Positions 44,521-53,329 of a DNA stretch of 64,000 bases are shown piece by piece. The DNA is taken from NCBI GenBank assembly GCA_963837715.1, contig CAWIOF010000002.1, forward strand, positions 1,178,001 to 1,242,000, given 5' to 3'. This stretch comes from JANYLB01 sp963837715. Its GTDB lineage: Bacteria; Actinomycetota; Acidimicrobiia; IMCC26256; JANYLB01. The notes under the pieces were generated by a model. That model saw nothing but the letters and a program-made list of their open reading frames with translations. It was not told the DNA's origin and made no database searches. The translations under genes and the position numbers were made by a program. The number at the start of each line of letters is the position of its first letter. Position 1 is the first letter of the stretch.

Positions 44521-45339
44521 TCAGCCGGGGTCCCCCAGCAGGCCGAAGTGGTCCTGGAAGAGGTCGTCGACGCGGAACGTGGCCGCATCGAGCGCGCCGC
44601 GGCCGCGCCGGGCGACCGCCCAGTCGGGGCCGATGTGCAGGTCGGCGACGGCCTCGGTCGACGACGCCCGGGCCAGCACCAACTCGAGCACGAGCCGGGA
44701 GAGCGGCACGTCGGGAGCCACCTTGCCGCCTTCGATCTCCACGAGACGCCGGCGGATCGCATCCAGCTGCTGCTCCGAGAGCTGATCCTCGGAGACCGCC
44801 AACCCGTCGGCGAAGCGGTGCTGGCACCGCCAGTCCTCGATCACGAACAGTCCACCCGGCCGCAGCAGCGGGAACAGCGTCTCGAACGACGAGCGGGACT
44901 CCGCGTAGAGGTGGGAGGCGTCGTCGACGACGAGGTCGATCGGTGAGCGGCCGAACTCGGCCGCCATGATCTCGGCCAGTCGGTTCCGGTCCGACTGGTC
45001 GACCCCGTAGTACGGCCGGACCACCTCGGTGAGACCCTGGTCGGCGACGTAGCGGTCGAGGATCGCCACCGGCACCGGGTTCAGTTCGACGGCGACGAGC
45101 TTCTCCGGCCGGGCGAGCTCGCTGAGCAGCGCGGTGCTCCCGCCGCGGTTGATCCCGAGCTCCACGATCCGGCCCGGCCGCAGGTCACGGATGGTGTCGA
45201 TGTAGTTCTCGACGAGGTCGGGGTTCTTCAGCACCGGGAACCGCCCCGGGGGTGTGGTTCCGGCCGGGTGCTCGCAGTGGAAGTCGTGCCCACCGACCCT
45301 CAGCAGGTTGGTGTCGGTGAAGCTGGGGGCCCCCGACAT
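44521..45339 (-). CDS. Class I methyltransferase (Methyltransf_24/CmcI-like)
   Basis: A 272-residue protein. Motif I is GRIVELGINRGGSTALLSEL, the ribose-binding acidic residue is in LVAVELNPVPVAIL, and IDLVVDDASHLYAESRSSFE with LLRPGGLFVIEDW are signatures of the Mg-dependent sugar O-methyltransferase/CmcI-like group. The ATG at 45339 follows GAGGAG. A long open frame continues upstream on this strand but is antisense to the divergent fusion gene and has no family match. It resembles the protein at 62016 and the first domain of the fusion at 45430. A sugar O-methyltransferase role is inferred. Confidence 0.75.
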   Translation of the reverse strand: MSGAPSFTDTNLLRVGGHDFHCEHPAGTTPPGRFPVLKNPDLVENYIDTIRDLRPGRIVELGINRGGSTALLSELARPEKLVAVELNPVPVAILDRYVADQGLTEVVRPYYGVDQSDRNRLAEIMAAEFGRSPIDLVVDDASHLYAESRSSFETLFPLLRPGGLFVIEDWRCQHRFADGLAVSEDQLSEQQLDAIRRRLVEIEGGKVAPDVPLSRLVLELVLARASSTEAVADLHIGPDWAVARRGRGALDAATFRVDDLFQDHFGLLGDPG

Positions 45340-45429
45340 CACAACTCCTCGGGTGGTGGGCGGCTGGGCCGTGATGGTAATCCCGCTGATAGCTTCGCCG
45401 TTCCGCGAACCGTAGGGGGCGAGTCGCAC

Positions 45430-48400
45430 ATGTTCCCGCTCTGGGATGTCGCCATCAGACCGCTGCTCAACGCGGCGCGGGTCCGGCGCGTCGTCGAGAT
45501 CGGCGCGCTCCGGGGCGAGACCACGGTCAAGATGCTCAACGACCTCGGCCCGGAGTGTGAGCTCCACGTGATCGACCCCGTGCCCGACTTCGATCCGAGC
45601 GAGCACGAGCGCCAGTTCCCCGGGCGGTACGTCTTCCACGAGGCGCTCAGCCTCGACGTGCTCCCGACGCTCGATCCCGTCGATGCCGCGCTCATCGACG
45701 GCGACCACAACTGGTACACGGTCTACAACGAGATGCGGCTCCTCTCGGAGGTCGCCCGCACCGGCGGGGCACCGCTCCCCCTGATGATCCTGCACGACGT
45801 GCTCTGGCCCTACGGCCGGCGCGACCTCTACTACTCCCCCGACCAGATCCCCGACGAGTACCGCCAGCCCCACGCGCAGAAGGGGATGCGGCCGGCGTCG
45901 AAGAAGCTCGTCGAGAACGGCGGACTCAACCCCACGATGCACAACGCGGTCGTCGAGGGCGGCCCACGCAACGGGGTCATGACCGGAGTCGACGACTTCG
46001 TCGCCGAGTACGACAAGCCACTGCGGGTGGTCGTGCTGCCGATCTACTTCGGCCTCGCGATCGTCGTGGAGGAGGAGCGGCTCGCGCGGCAGCCCGAGCT
46101 CGCGGCCGCGCTCGACCGGCTCGACAGCGCCGAGGGTCGTCTCGACCTGCTCGAGGTCGGTGAGGTGGTGCGGCTCCGGGCGATGATCTTCCAGCACAAC
46201 GTCTACTTCCAGCGCGACCAGCAGCTCGACCGCGCGAACGCGCGATACCTGCGGGTGGTGAAGGCCGCGCTCCTGAACGAGCACTACCTCGACCACGAGG
46301 TCCGGCTCGAACAGCTCGGCGCGGCGGTGACCCAGAAGCGCGCCGTGGTGCCGAACGAGATCCGCGACCCGGCCCGCAACGACCAGGTCGCGTACCGCCG
46401 GGTCGTGCGCAACCGCCTCGGTCCGGCCGGACCCGATCCTGCCGCGGCCGCGTCGTTCGTGCCGTACACCGCGATGGGCCGCCCCAGGCTCGACCACCTC
46501 GAACGCTGCCTCGACACCGTCCGCGACGACGACCTCGCCGGCGATCTCGTCGAGTGCGGCACCGGCCGGGGCGGCGGGGCAATCTTCCTGCGGGCGTACC
46601 TCGATGCCTACGACCTCGCCGACCGCAGGGTGTTCGTCGCCGACCGCTTCCGGGCCGCGGCCGACCCCGATGCCGCACCGACCTTCCCCCGCCAGGGCGT
46701 GGCCGGGTTCCGCGCCGACCTGAACCTGGTCCGCGACGGCTTCGACCGCTTCGAGCTGCTCGACGACCGGGTCAGCTTCCTCCAGGGCCCGTTGGCCGCG
46801 ACGCTCCCCGACGCCCCCGTCGACCAGGTCGCACTCCTCCGGATCGGACGCGGCCTCGGTGACGAGGCCCGGACCGCGCTCGACCAGCTCTACGACAAGC
46901 TGGTCCCCGGCGGCTTCGTGATCGTCGACGACGATCCCGACAGCGCAGCCCGCAAGGCGGTCGACGCGTTCCGCGCCGACCGTGGGATCGTCACCCCGCT
47001 CGAAGCAGTCGATGCCTCGGCGGTGGCATGGCGTCGGAGCGCCTCCGATGCCGAGGCCGCCCCGCTCGCGGCCGAGGTCCCGGCGGGGAGCGCGCCCCGG
47101 CCGCCGCTCGCGCCGCCGGCTCCCGTCGACGCCGTCGACCTCTCGATCGTCGTGGTCTTCTACAACATGCGGCGCGAGGCGGCTCGGACCCTCCAGTCGC
47201 TCTCGCGCGCCTACCAGGAGGACCTCGGCGACGTCACGTACGAGGTGATCGCGGTCGAGAACGGCTCGCACGTGGACCAGAAGCTGGGGCCCGACTTCGT
47301 GTCGTCGTTCGGTCCCGAGTTCCGCTACCTCGACCTCGGCGACGAAGCCGAACCGTCGCCGCTCCTCGCGCTCAACCGCGGGATCCGCGCCGGCCGCGGC
47401 CGGGCCTTCGCGCTCATGATCGACGGCGCCCACGTGCTCACGCCCGGCGTCGTGCACTTCGGCCTCGCGGGTCTGGCCACGTACGCGCCCGCGATCGTCG
47501 CGACCCAACAGTGGTACGTCGGGCCGGGCCAGCAGGGCGACGCGATGGAGAACGGCTACGACCAGGACTACGAGGATCGGCTGTTCGAAGCGATCCGGTG
47601 GCCCACGGCCGGCCACCGCCTGTTCGAGATCGGCCACTTCGTCGGCGACCGCGACTGGCTCGACGGCGTGTGGGAGAGCAACTGCATGTTCGTCCCGCGC
47701 GCGCTCCTCGAGCAGGTCGGCTGCTTCGACGAGAGCTTCTCCATGCCGGGCGGGGGCTACGCGAACCTCGAGCTCTACGAGCGACTCGGGTCGTCGCCCG
47801 ACATCACCGTCTGCACGATCATGGGCGAGGGTTCCTTCCACCAGGTCCACGGCGGCACGACCACCAACCAGATCGACGCAGCCGAGCGCCGGTCCCGGGT
47901 GTTCGGGTACAGCGAGCACTACGCGGAGCTCCGGGGCCGCCCCTTCAAGGGACCCGGCAAGCCGATCCACTTCGTCGGGCGGATCCCGAACCTCGCGGCG
48001 CGTCGCTCGAAGGCCCGGCGCATGTCGAGCGCGACGTTCGCCGAAGGCGCCGCCGCCGGGGTCGACGACGGCATGCCGGACACGCCGACGCCCATGCCCG
48101 ACGAGCTCCGATGGGCGTTCACCGAGGCCGCGTGGCGGGCGATGTCGTGGAACGGGACCAGCTGGCTCGGACGCCCGATCACCACGGCCCCGACGGACCT
48201 CGTCGCCTACCAGGAGCTGATCCAGCGGGTCCGCCCCGACTGGATCGTCGAGACCGGCACCGGCGACGGGAACCGCGCGCTGTTCCTCGCGTCGATCTGC
48301 GAGCTCGTCGGCCACGGCGCGGTGCTCTCGATCGACGACGTCGACGCCTCCGACGACCCCAGTGGCACCGGCGTCGACACCGAGGCGCTCCCCCAGCACC

Positions 48401-48747
48401 CGCGCCTGCGGTACCTGCCCGGCCTCGCGTCGGCCGACGACACCGCCGGGACCGTGCGCGAGACCGTCGGCGACGGCGTCGCCCTCGTCATCCTCGGCGC
48501 CTGCGCCGACCGCGCCGCGACCGCGCGGCAGTTCGAGACGTACGCGCCGCTCGTGCCCGTCGACTCCTACGTCGTGATCACCGACACGATCGTGAACGGA
48601 CACCCGGTCTGGCCGTCGTTCGGGCCCGGGCCGGCCGAGGCCGTCAAGCAGGTGCTCACCAAGCACGGCGAGTTCGTCGCCGACCCGCTCATGGAGAAGT
48701 ACTCGCTCACGTTCAACCCCGGCGGGTTCCTGCGCAGGGTGCAGTAG
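45430..48747 (+). CDS. Four-domain fusion: methyltransferase + TylF-like + GT2 + CmcI-like methyltransferase
   Basis: A 1105-residue protein. Residues 1-215 are a Methyltransf_24-like domain (RVVEIGALRGETTVKML, AALIDGDHNWYTVYNEM). A helical linker follows. Residues about 343-540 are TylF-like (macrocin O-methyltransferase type: GDLVECGTGRGGGAIFLRAY, GGFVIVDDDPDSAARKAVDA). Residues about 570-855 are a GT2 domain of the IDGA subtype (FALMIDGAHVLTPG, FSMPGGGYANLELYERL, GEGSFHQVHGG). Residues about 889-1105 are a CmcI/rhamnosyl-O-methyltransferase-like domain (WIVETGTGDGNRALFLASIC). The ATG at 45430 has AGGGGGCGAG upstream. Inferred: transfers one sugar and methylates the growing glycan at up to three positions. 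Confidence 0.75.
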   Translation: MFPLWDVAIRPLLNAARVRRVVEIGALRGETTVKMLNDLGPECELHVIDPVPDFDPSEHERQFPGRYVFHEALSLDVLPTLDPVDAALIDGDHNWYTVYNEMRLLSEVARTGGAPLPLMILHDVLWPYGRRDLYYSPDQIPDEYRQPHAQKGMRPASKKLVENGGLNPTMHNAVVEGGPRNGVMTGVDDFVAEYDKPLRVVVLPIYFGLAIVVEEERLARQPELAAALDRLDSAEGRLDLLEVGEVVRLRAMIFQHNVYFQRDQQLDRANARYLRVVKAALLNEHYLDHEVRLEQLGAAVTQKRAVVPNEIRDPARNDQVAYRRVVRNRLGPAGPDPAAAASFVPYTAMGRPRLDHLERCLDTVRDDDLAGDLVECGTGRGGGAIFLRAYLDAYDLADRRVFVADRFRAAADPDAAPTFPRQGVAGFRADLNLVRDGFDRFELLDDRVSFLQGPLAATLPDAPVDQVALLRIGRGLGDEARTALDQLYDKLVPGGFVIVDDDPDSAARKAVDAFRADRGIVTPLEAVDASAVAWRRSASDAEAAPLAAEVPAGSAPRPPLAPPAPVDAVDLSIVVVFYNMRREAARTLQSLSRAYQEDLGDVTYEVIAVENGSHVDQKLGPDFVSSFGPEFRYLDLGDEAEPSPLLALNRGIRAGRGRAFALMIDGAHVLTPGVVHFGLAGLATYAPAIVATQQWYVGPGQQGDAMENGYDQDYEDRLFEAIRWPTAGHRLFEIGHFVGDRDWLDGVWESNCMFVPRALLEQVGCFDESFSMPGGGYANLELYERLGSSPDITVCTIMGEGSFHQVHGGTTTNQIDAAERRSRVFGYSEHYAELRGRPFKGPGKPIHFVGRIPNLAARRSKARRMSSATFAEGAAAGVDDGMPDTPTPMPDELRWAFTEAAWRAMSWNGTSWLGRPITTAPTDLVAYQELIQRVRPDWIVETGTGDGNRALFLASICELVGHGAVLSIDDVDASDDPSGTGVDTEALPQHPRLRYLPGLASADDTAGTVRETVGDGVALVILGACADRAATARQFETYAPLVPVDSYVVITDTIVNGHPVWPSFGPGPAEAVKQVLTKHGEFVADPLMEKYSLTFNPGGFLRRVQ

Positions 48748-48756
48748 ACGGCTGCG

Positions 48757-49776
48757 CTACCAGACGATTGGGACGTGACCGATCGGGTACGCCGACGGTG
48801 CGAAGCACCACGTCTCGATCGCGTGCCGGACGTGGGTCATCGACGGCTCGGTCGCCGTGCGGTGCAGGAGCAGGTCGTCGAAGAGCAGTGCGTCGCCCGC
48901 CGCGAACTCGGGCCGCACCAGCGGTGTCTCCTGGGCGAGCTCGTCGACGAGTCCCGCGCCGACGGCCCAGTCGAAGTACGAACCGTGGGTGCCGGTCTCG
49001 ACGATGTGCTCGAGCCGGCGGGGCAGGATGTCGAGCCCGGGGGCGTCGCGCCCACACGGCGTGAGCGCGAGCCAGATGTTGAGCGCGCGGATGTCCGGGC
49101 CCAGGAAGGCGCCGTCCTGGTGCCAGCCGGCATCGGTGTCGACCGGGACCCTGCGAAGGGTGCACTTGTTCGCCGACAGGGCCGGACGCTCGCCGAGGTA
49201 GCCGCGCACGACCTCGCGGAGGCCGGTTGCTTCGAGCAGCTCGAGCAGGCGGAACATCACCCGAGGCGAATCAGCCGTGAGCAGGCCGCCACTGTTGGTC
49301 ACCCACGTGCGGCCCAGTGCCGCATTCGCAGCTGCGTCGACCGGGAGGGCATCGAACCAGGGTGATCCGGTGCTCTTCGCGTACGGACGACGGAGGTTCG
49401 CCCACTCCGCGAGCGCCCGGTCGATCCCGTCGACGAGCGCCTCGACCGTGGCGGCATCGGCCAGACCGCGCACGAGCACGCAACCGCCGGTAGCGATGTG
49501 GTGCCGGAGCACCTCGGGATCGAGGTCGGCGGCCACGACCTCGGGGATCACGCTGGACGGCGGCCCGTCGGGGCGCGGTTCCACCGGCCAGGTCGCGAAC
49601 GCCGAGGTGCGGTCGAGCTGGTCGAAGGCCCGGTTGCGCAGCGAGACGAGTCGATGTTCGATCGCGGGATCGGCGTGGCGCCGGTTCTCCTGGGTCAGCA
49701 CATCGATGGCCGCGAGCAGATCACCGTCGTGAACGGCTCGATCGGCCAGCTCCACGGAGGTGGGCAGCACGCTCAT
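48757..49776 (-). CDS. PhyH-type Fe(II)/2-oxoglutarate dioxygenase
   Basis: A 339-residue protein. After a helical N-terminal extension of about 75 residues comes a double-stranded beta-helix domain: the metal motif is HxD in TDAGWHQDGAFLGPDIRALN, and the distal His is in LLLHRTATEPS; Arg for 2-oxoglutarate is likely in HVRHAIETW. Phytanoyl-CoA-dioxygenase-like enzymes hydroxylate small molecules, lipids or sugars. Convergent with the fusion gene (nine bases between stops). It is one of two PhyH genes that flank the radical SAM genes. Substrate unknown. Confidence 0.75.
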   Translation of the reverse strand: MSVLPTSVELADRAVHDGDLLAAIDVLTQENRRHADPAIEHRLVSLRNRAFDQLDRTSAFATWPVEPRPDGPPSSVIPEVVAADLDPEVLRHHIATGGCVLVRGLADAATVEALVDGIDRALAEWANLRRPYAKSTGSPWFDALPVDAAANAALGRTWVTNSGGLLTADSPRVMFRLLELLEATGLREVVRGYLGERPALSANKCTLRRVPVDTDAGWHQDGAFLGPDIRALNIWLALTPCGRDAPGLDILPRRLEHIVETGTHGSYFDWAVGAGLVDELAQETPLVRPEFAAGDALLFDDLLLHRTATEPSMTHVRHAIETWCFAPSAYPIGHVPIVW

Positions 49777-49812
49777 ACCGGCTCGAATGTAGCCGGTGCC
49801 CGGAAGCTGCTG

Positions 49813-50550
49813 TCAGGCGCGCCGTTGCCAGAGCTCCCAGACCCAGGGGTAGCACCACACCTCGTCGTGGGTGCGGCGCAGCGCCTCCCGGATCCGCTTC
49901 CGGCGGCGGTGGGCGTGGGGGTGCCATTCGTGGAACTGCACCGAGAGGAGCCCGACCCGCGGGAACCAGTCCGCCGCCGCGAGCCGATCGAACAGGTCGT
50001 ACTCCGCGCCCTCGATGTTCACCTTCAGCACGTCGACGGATTGGAGGTCCAGCTCCTCGAGCACGGCGACGATGTCGCGGATCTGCACCTCGACGGTCCC
50101 GAACTGGCCGCGGCCGCCCCGATCCGACCCGTAGATCGACGATCCGGGCCCGTCGCGCGCGAGCAGCTCGGTCGAGGTTGCACCGCCGACGCCGTAGGGG
50201 AAAACGGTCACCTTCGGGAGATCTGCCACCCGTTCGGCGGCCTTGGCCGCGGTCCCGACGTTCGGTTCGAACGCGTAGACCGTGCACCCCGAGCGTTCAC
50301 CAACTGCCCGTGACCACTCACCGATGTAGGCGCCGAGGTCGACGGCCACCCCGGTCTCCGGCACCGGCACGTCGGTGAGCAGGTCGGGCTTCTCGGCCAC
50401 CGCGGCGATGAAGTCGTACATCGAACGTCCGTACAGGTTCGTCTCGAGCAGCTGTCGGGCGAGGGGCTCCAGGTCGCGGTGGCGCCGCCGACGCATCGCG
50501 GTGCGGGGCGTCAGGGCGAGCCGCTTCACCTCGTACCGGGACAGCTGCAC
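49813..50550 (-). CDS. FkbM-family methyltransferase
   Basis: A 245-residue protein with the FkbM fold: motif I is VAVDLGAYIGEWSRAVGERS, then VYAFEPNVGTAAKAAERVAD, and the family hallmark VDVLKVNIEGAEYDLFDRLA. GLLSVQFHEWHPHA also matches. The GTG at 50550 is chosen because GAGGGTC lies about seven bases before it. FkbM proteins O-methylate sugars and polyketides. It is located 36 bases downstream of the PhyH start on the same strand and is divergent from the first radical SAM gene. Confidence 0.75.
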   Translation of the reverse strand: MQLSRYEVKRLALTPRTAMRRRRHRDLEPLARQLLETNLYGRSMYDFIAAVAEKPDLLTDVPVPETGVAVDLGAYIGEWSRAVGERSGCTVYAFEPNVGTAAKAAERVADLPKVTVFPYGVGGATSTELLARDGPGSSIYGSDRGGRGQFGTVEVQIRDIVAVLEELDLQSVDVLKVNIEGAEYDLFDRLAAADWFPRVGLLSVQFHEWHPHAHRRRKRIREALRRTHDEVWCYPWVWELWQRRA

Positions 50551-50633
50551 CGGTAGACCCTCGCGCACCGCGACCCCATGCGGTCCAGCCGACGCCGTTC
50601 CCGAAGCGGTTCCCGGAGGGCGAATCTCCCGCG

Positions 50634-50669
50634 ATCCCACCGGAGGTGCCGAGAATCCCACCAGAGGTG
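50634..50669 (+). promoter_or_regulatory. Tandem imperfect palindromes upstream of the first radical SAM gene
   Basis: ATCCCACCGGAGGTG (50634-50648) and ATCCCACCAGAGGTG (50655-50669) differ at one position and are spaced 21 bases start to start, two helical turns. Each is itself an inverted repeat CACC-N3-GGTG. They lie directly upstream of the TAGGGT hexamer, as expected for an operator covering the -35 region. Confidence 0.55.
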
Positions 50670-50676
50670 GTCGCGC

Positions 50677-50682
50677 TAGGGT
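50677..50682 (+). promoter_or_regulatory. Probable -10 element of the first radical SAM gene
   Basis: TAGGGT fits TAnnnT and lies 43 bases before the ATG at 50726, giving a leader that contains the GGAGGG ribosome site. The tandem repeats end seven bases upstream. Confidence 0.4.
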
Positions 50683-50725
50683 TGTCTCCCTGGGCAGCTC
50701 GTTCGCGCCACGGAGGGTGGGCCGC

Positions 50726-53308
50726 ATGGACACCGATACACCAGCGGGTCTCGACACGCCGTTGTTCCTCGCGCCCGGCTTCCTCGTGTCGATCTTCGGC
50801 AACGGGATCATCGTCTTTCCCCAGCACTCGGGCCAGGCCGCCCGCCGAGCCCAGCGGGGCACCGTGCCGCTCGTGGCCGAGCTCAGCCGCTCGGAGCCTC
50901 GTGCCGTCGGCGCCGTCGTCGACGCCGTCGTCGAACAGACCGGCGCCGACCGGGCCGTGCTCCTCCGGTTCGTCGAGGCGCTGCGTGAATTCGCGACGGT
51001 GGTCCCCTCACCGTCGCCGGAACGGTTCGAATCGGTACCGGTCATCCCCTCGCCGGACCGGACGGTGCCCGACGGCGCCACTCTCACGCTGATCCGTCCC
51101 GCCGGCCTCCTCGTCGAAGGCGGCGAGTTCCTCTGGTTCGACCACGAGGGCGACCTCAGGGCACGCTTCTCGGTGGCCGAAGTCCTCGCAGCCACCGCGT
51201 TCGGCGCCCCCCGCACGATCGACGACGCCTTCGCCACGCACGCCAGCGGACGCCTCCAGCTCGATCGCGACGCGTTCACCAGCCTCGCCTCCGCCCTGTT
51301 CGCCGTCGGACTGCTCCGCGTCGTCGACGCAGAGGAGCTCGCCGACCTCTCGCCCAAGGAAGACGGCAACCCGGCGGTCGCGCCCCGCACGATCGTCCTG
51401 GAGCGGGTCGCCGCGACCGTGGAAGCCCACCAGCAGGAGATGGCCCGACGTCCTGCCGGCCTGACACCCGTCGTCCCGGTCAACTTCGACCACGGGATCG
51501 CCCCACTCTCGCTCGCGCTCCTCGTCGCCCACTCCAGCGAGTTCGAAGGCGGGCGCCTGCGCGACCGGTACGACTTCGTCCCCGAGTTCCTCACCGACGA
51601 GGAGCGGATCGTCGAACGCGCCAACGACGCGTCGATCTTCCTGTTCTCGAACTACGTGTGGAACGTGGAGCGCAACCTCGCGCTGTCGGCCCTGGTCAAA
51701 CGGGTCAACCCGCGCAGCATCACGATCCACGGCGGCCCGAGCACGCCGAAGTATCTGGGCGACACCGAACAGTTCTTCGCCGAGCACGACCACGTCGACG
51801 TCGCGGTGCACGGTGAGGGTGAAGCCACCTTCACCGAGCTCCTCAGCGTCCTCGACGGCGAGCTCCCGATGCCCGCCGACGCGTTGCACGACGTCTGCGG
51901 TCTCAGCTACCGGGGACCCGACGGCAGCGTCGTGCGCACCGGCGAACGCGATCGCATCGTCGAGCTCGAGTCGATCCCGTCGCCGTACCGCCTCGGCCTG
52001 CTCGACGCGTTCGGAGCCGCGCATTCCGGCGCCATCCTCGAGACGAACCGCGGGTGCCCCTACGGCTGCACCTTCTGCGACTGGGGTTCGGCCACGCTGT
52101 CGCGGATCCGGAAGTTCTCGCTCGATCGCGTCTTCGACGAGCTCGAGTGGTCGGCGCGCCACGAGATCGACATCACCTCGATCGCCGACGCCAACTTCGG
52201 GATCATGGAGCGAGACGTCGAGATCGCCCAGAAGATCGCCGACCTGAAGCGCACCTACGGCTTCCCGCGCACCGTCGCAACCAACTACGCCAAGAACACG
52301 GTCAAGCACCTGCGCAAGATCATCGAGATCTTCGCCGACGTCGAGATCCTCACCGAAGGGGTGGTCTCGCTCCAGTCGATGGACGAGCCCACGCTCAAGA
52401 TCATCCGGCGATCCAACATCAAGCTCGAGAAGTACAACGAGCTGTCGAGCGAGTTCCGACGCGCCCGCCTCCCGCTCGCCGCCGACATCATGATGGGACT
52501 CCCCGGTTCGACGCCCATCTCGTTCCGCAGCGACCTCCAGCAGTGCAGCGACCGCGACGTGCGGGTCCGCGCGAATCCCACCCAGCTCCTGCCCAACAGC
52601 CCGATGAACGACCCCGAGTACCGCCTCGAGCACGGCATCGTCGCCAAGCCCGGCGAGATCGTCATGGAGTCGGCCACGTACACCCGTGCGGAGTGGGAAG
52701 ACATGAACAGCCTCCGCCGCGCGTTCTACATCTTCGACAACTGGGGGGTCCTGCGGTACGTCTCCCGGTTCGTCCGCCAGGAGACGGGCATGCGCGAGGT
52801 CGACCTCCACGACCGCGTCCGCGGCGACGTCGACGCGAATCCCGCGGAGTGGCCGAGCATCGCGACGGTCCTCCAGGTCCTCGAGGGCTACATGGCGCCG
52901 CCCGCGAGTTGGGGCCTCTTCATCGCCGAGATGCACCGCTACCTCACGACGCAACTCGGCCTCGCCGACGACAGCGCGATGCGCACCGCGCTCGCCGTGC
53001 AGCTTGCCCACCTCCCTGCACCGAACCGCCGCTTCCCGTCCACGATCAGGCTCGAGCACGACTTTGCCGGCTGGCAGGACGCCGTGCTCGCGGCGCGCGA
53101 GGGCGGGCACCGAGACGATTGGGAGCTCGTCGTGCCGCGGCTGTCCACCTACGCCGAGGCGGAGCTCACGATCTCCGATCCCAACGACATCTGCAGCACC
53201 GACGTCGGCAAGCCGATGGGGATGCTCGCGATGTCGTTGCGGAGCTGGGAGCTCGATTCACCGATCGCGAGGCCACGACTCGGCGCCGCGACCACCGCCG
53301 GCGTCTGA
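50726..53308 (+). CDS. Long radical SAM enzyme with B12-binding-like domain and tandem N-terminal winged-helix-like domains
   Basis: An 860-residue protein. Residues about 10-95 and 112-215 look like two related helical/winged domains (first APGFLVSIFGNGIIVFPQHS; second AGLLVEGGEFLWFDHEGDLR), reminiscent of PqqD-type folds. Residues about 250-420 are a Rossmann domain of the B12-binding type (SITIHGGPSTPKYLGDTEQF), lacking an obvious DxHxxG His ligand. The radical SAM barrel starts with C444-P-Y-G-C448-T-F-C451 and holds SRIRKFSLDRVFDELEW and MMGLPGSTPISF. The ATG at 50726 has GGAGGG eight bases upstream. Iron-sulfur radical chemistry on an unknown substrate; methyl transfer or rearrangement possible. 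Convergent with the second PhyH gene. Confidence 0.75.
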   Translation: MDTDTPAGLDTPLFLAPGFLVSIFGNGIIVFPQHSGQAARRAQRGTVPLVAELSRSEPRAVGAVVDAVVEQTGADRAVLLRFVEALREFATVVPSPSPERFESVPVIPSPDRTVPDGATLTLIRPAGLLVEGGEFLWFDHEGDLRARFSVAEVLAATAFGAPRTIDDAFATHASGRLQLDRDAFTSLASALFAVGLLRVVDAEELADLSPKEDGNPAVAPRTIVLERVAATVEAHQQEMARRPAGLTPVVPVNFDHGIAPLSLALLVAHSSEFEGGRLRDRYDFVPEFLTDEERIVERANDASIFLFSNYVWNVERNLALSALVKRVNPRSITIHGGPSTPKYLGDTEQFFAEHDHVDVAVHGEGEATFTELLSVLDGELPMPADALHDVCGLSYRGPDGSVVRTGERDRIVELESIPSPYRLGLLDAFGAAHSGAILETNRGCPYGCTFCDWGSATLSRIRKFSLDRVFDELEWSARHEIDITSIADANFGIMERDVEIAQKIADLKRTYGFPRTVATNYAKNTVKHLRKIIEIFADVEILTEGVVSLQSMDEPTLKIIRRSNIKLEKYNELSSEFRRARLPLAADIMMGLPGSTPISFRSDLQQCSDRDVRVRANPTQLLPNSPMNDPEYRLEHGIVAKPGEIVMESATYTRAEWEDMNSLRRAFYIFDNWGVLRYVSRFVRQETGMREVDLHDRVRGDVDANPAEWPSIATVLQVLEGYMAPPASWGLFIAEMHRYLTTQLGLADDSAMRTALAVQLAHLPAPNRRFPSTIRLEHDFAGWQDAVLAAREGGHRDDWELVVPRLSTYAEAELTISDPNDICSTDVGKPMGMLAMSLRSWELDSPIARPRLGAATTAGV

Positions 53309-53329
53309 CACCGGCGTACCTGCCCCCGA

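Noticed and set aside
44521..48666. A 1381-codon open frame on the minus strand antisense to the four-domain fusion
   Set aside because: It is in frame with the methyltransferase at 44521-45339 but the upstream part shows no family motif; long antisense frames are expected in high-GC coding DNA. The plus-strand protein has clear domains throughout.
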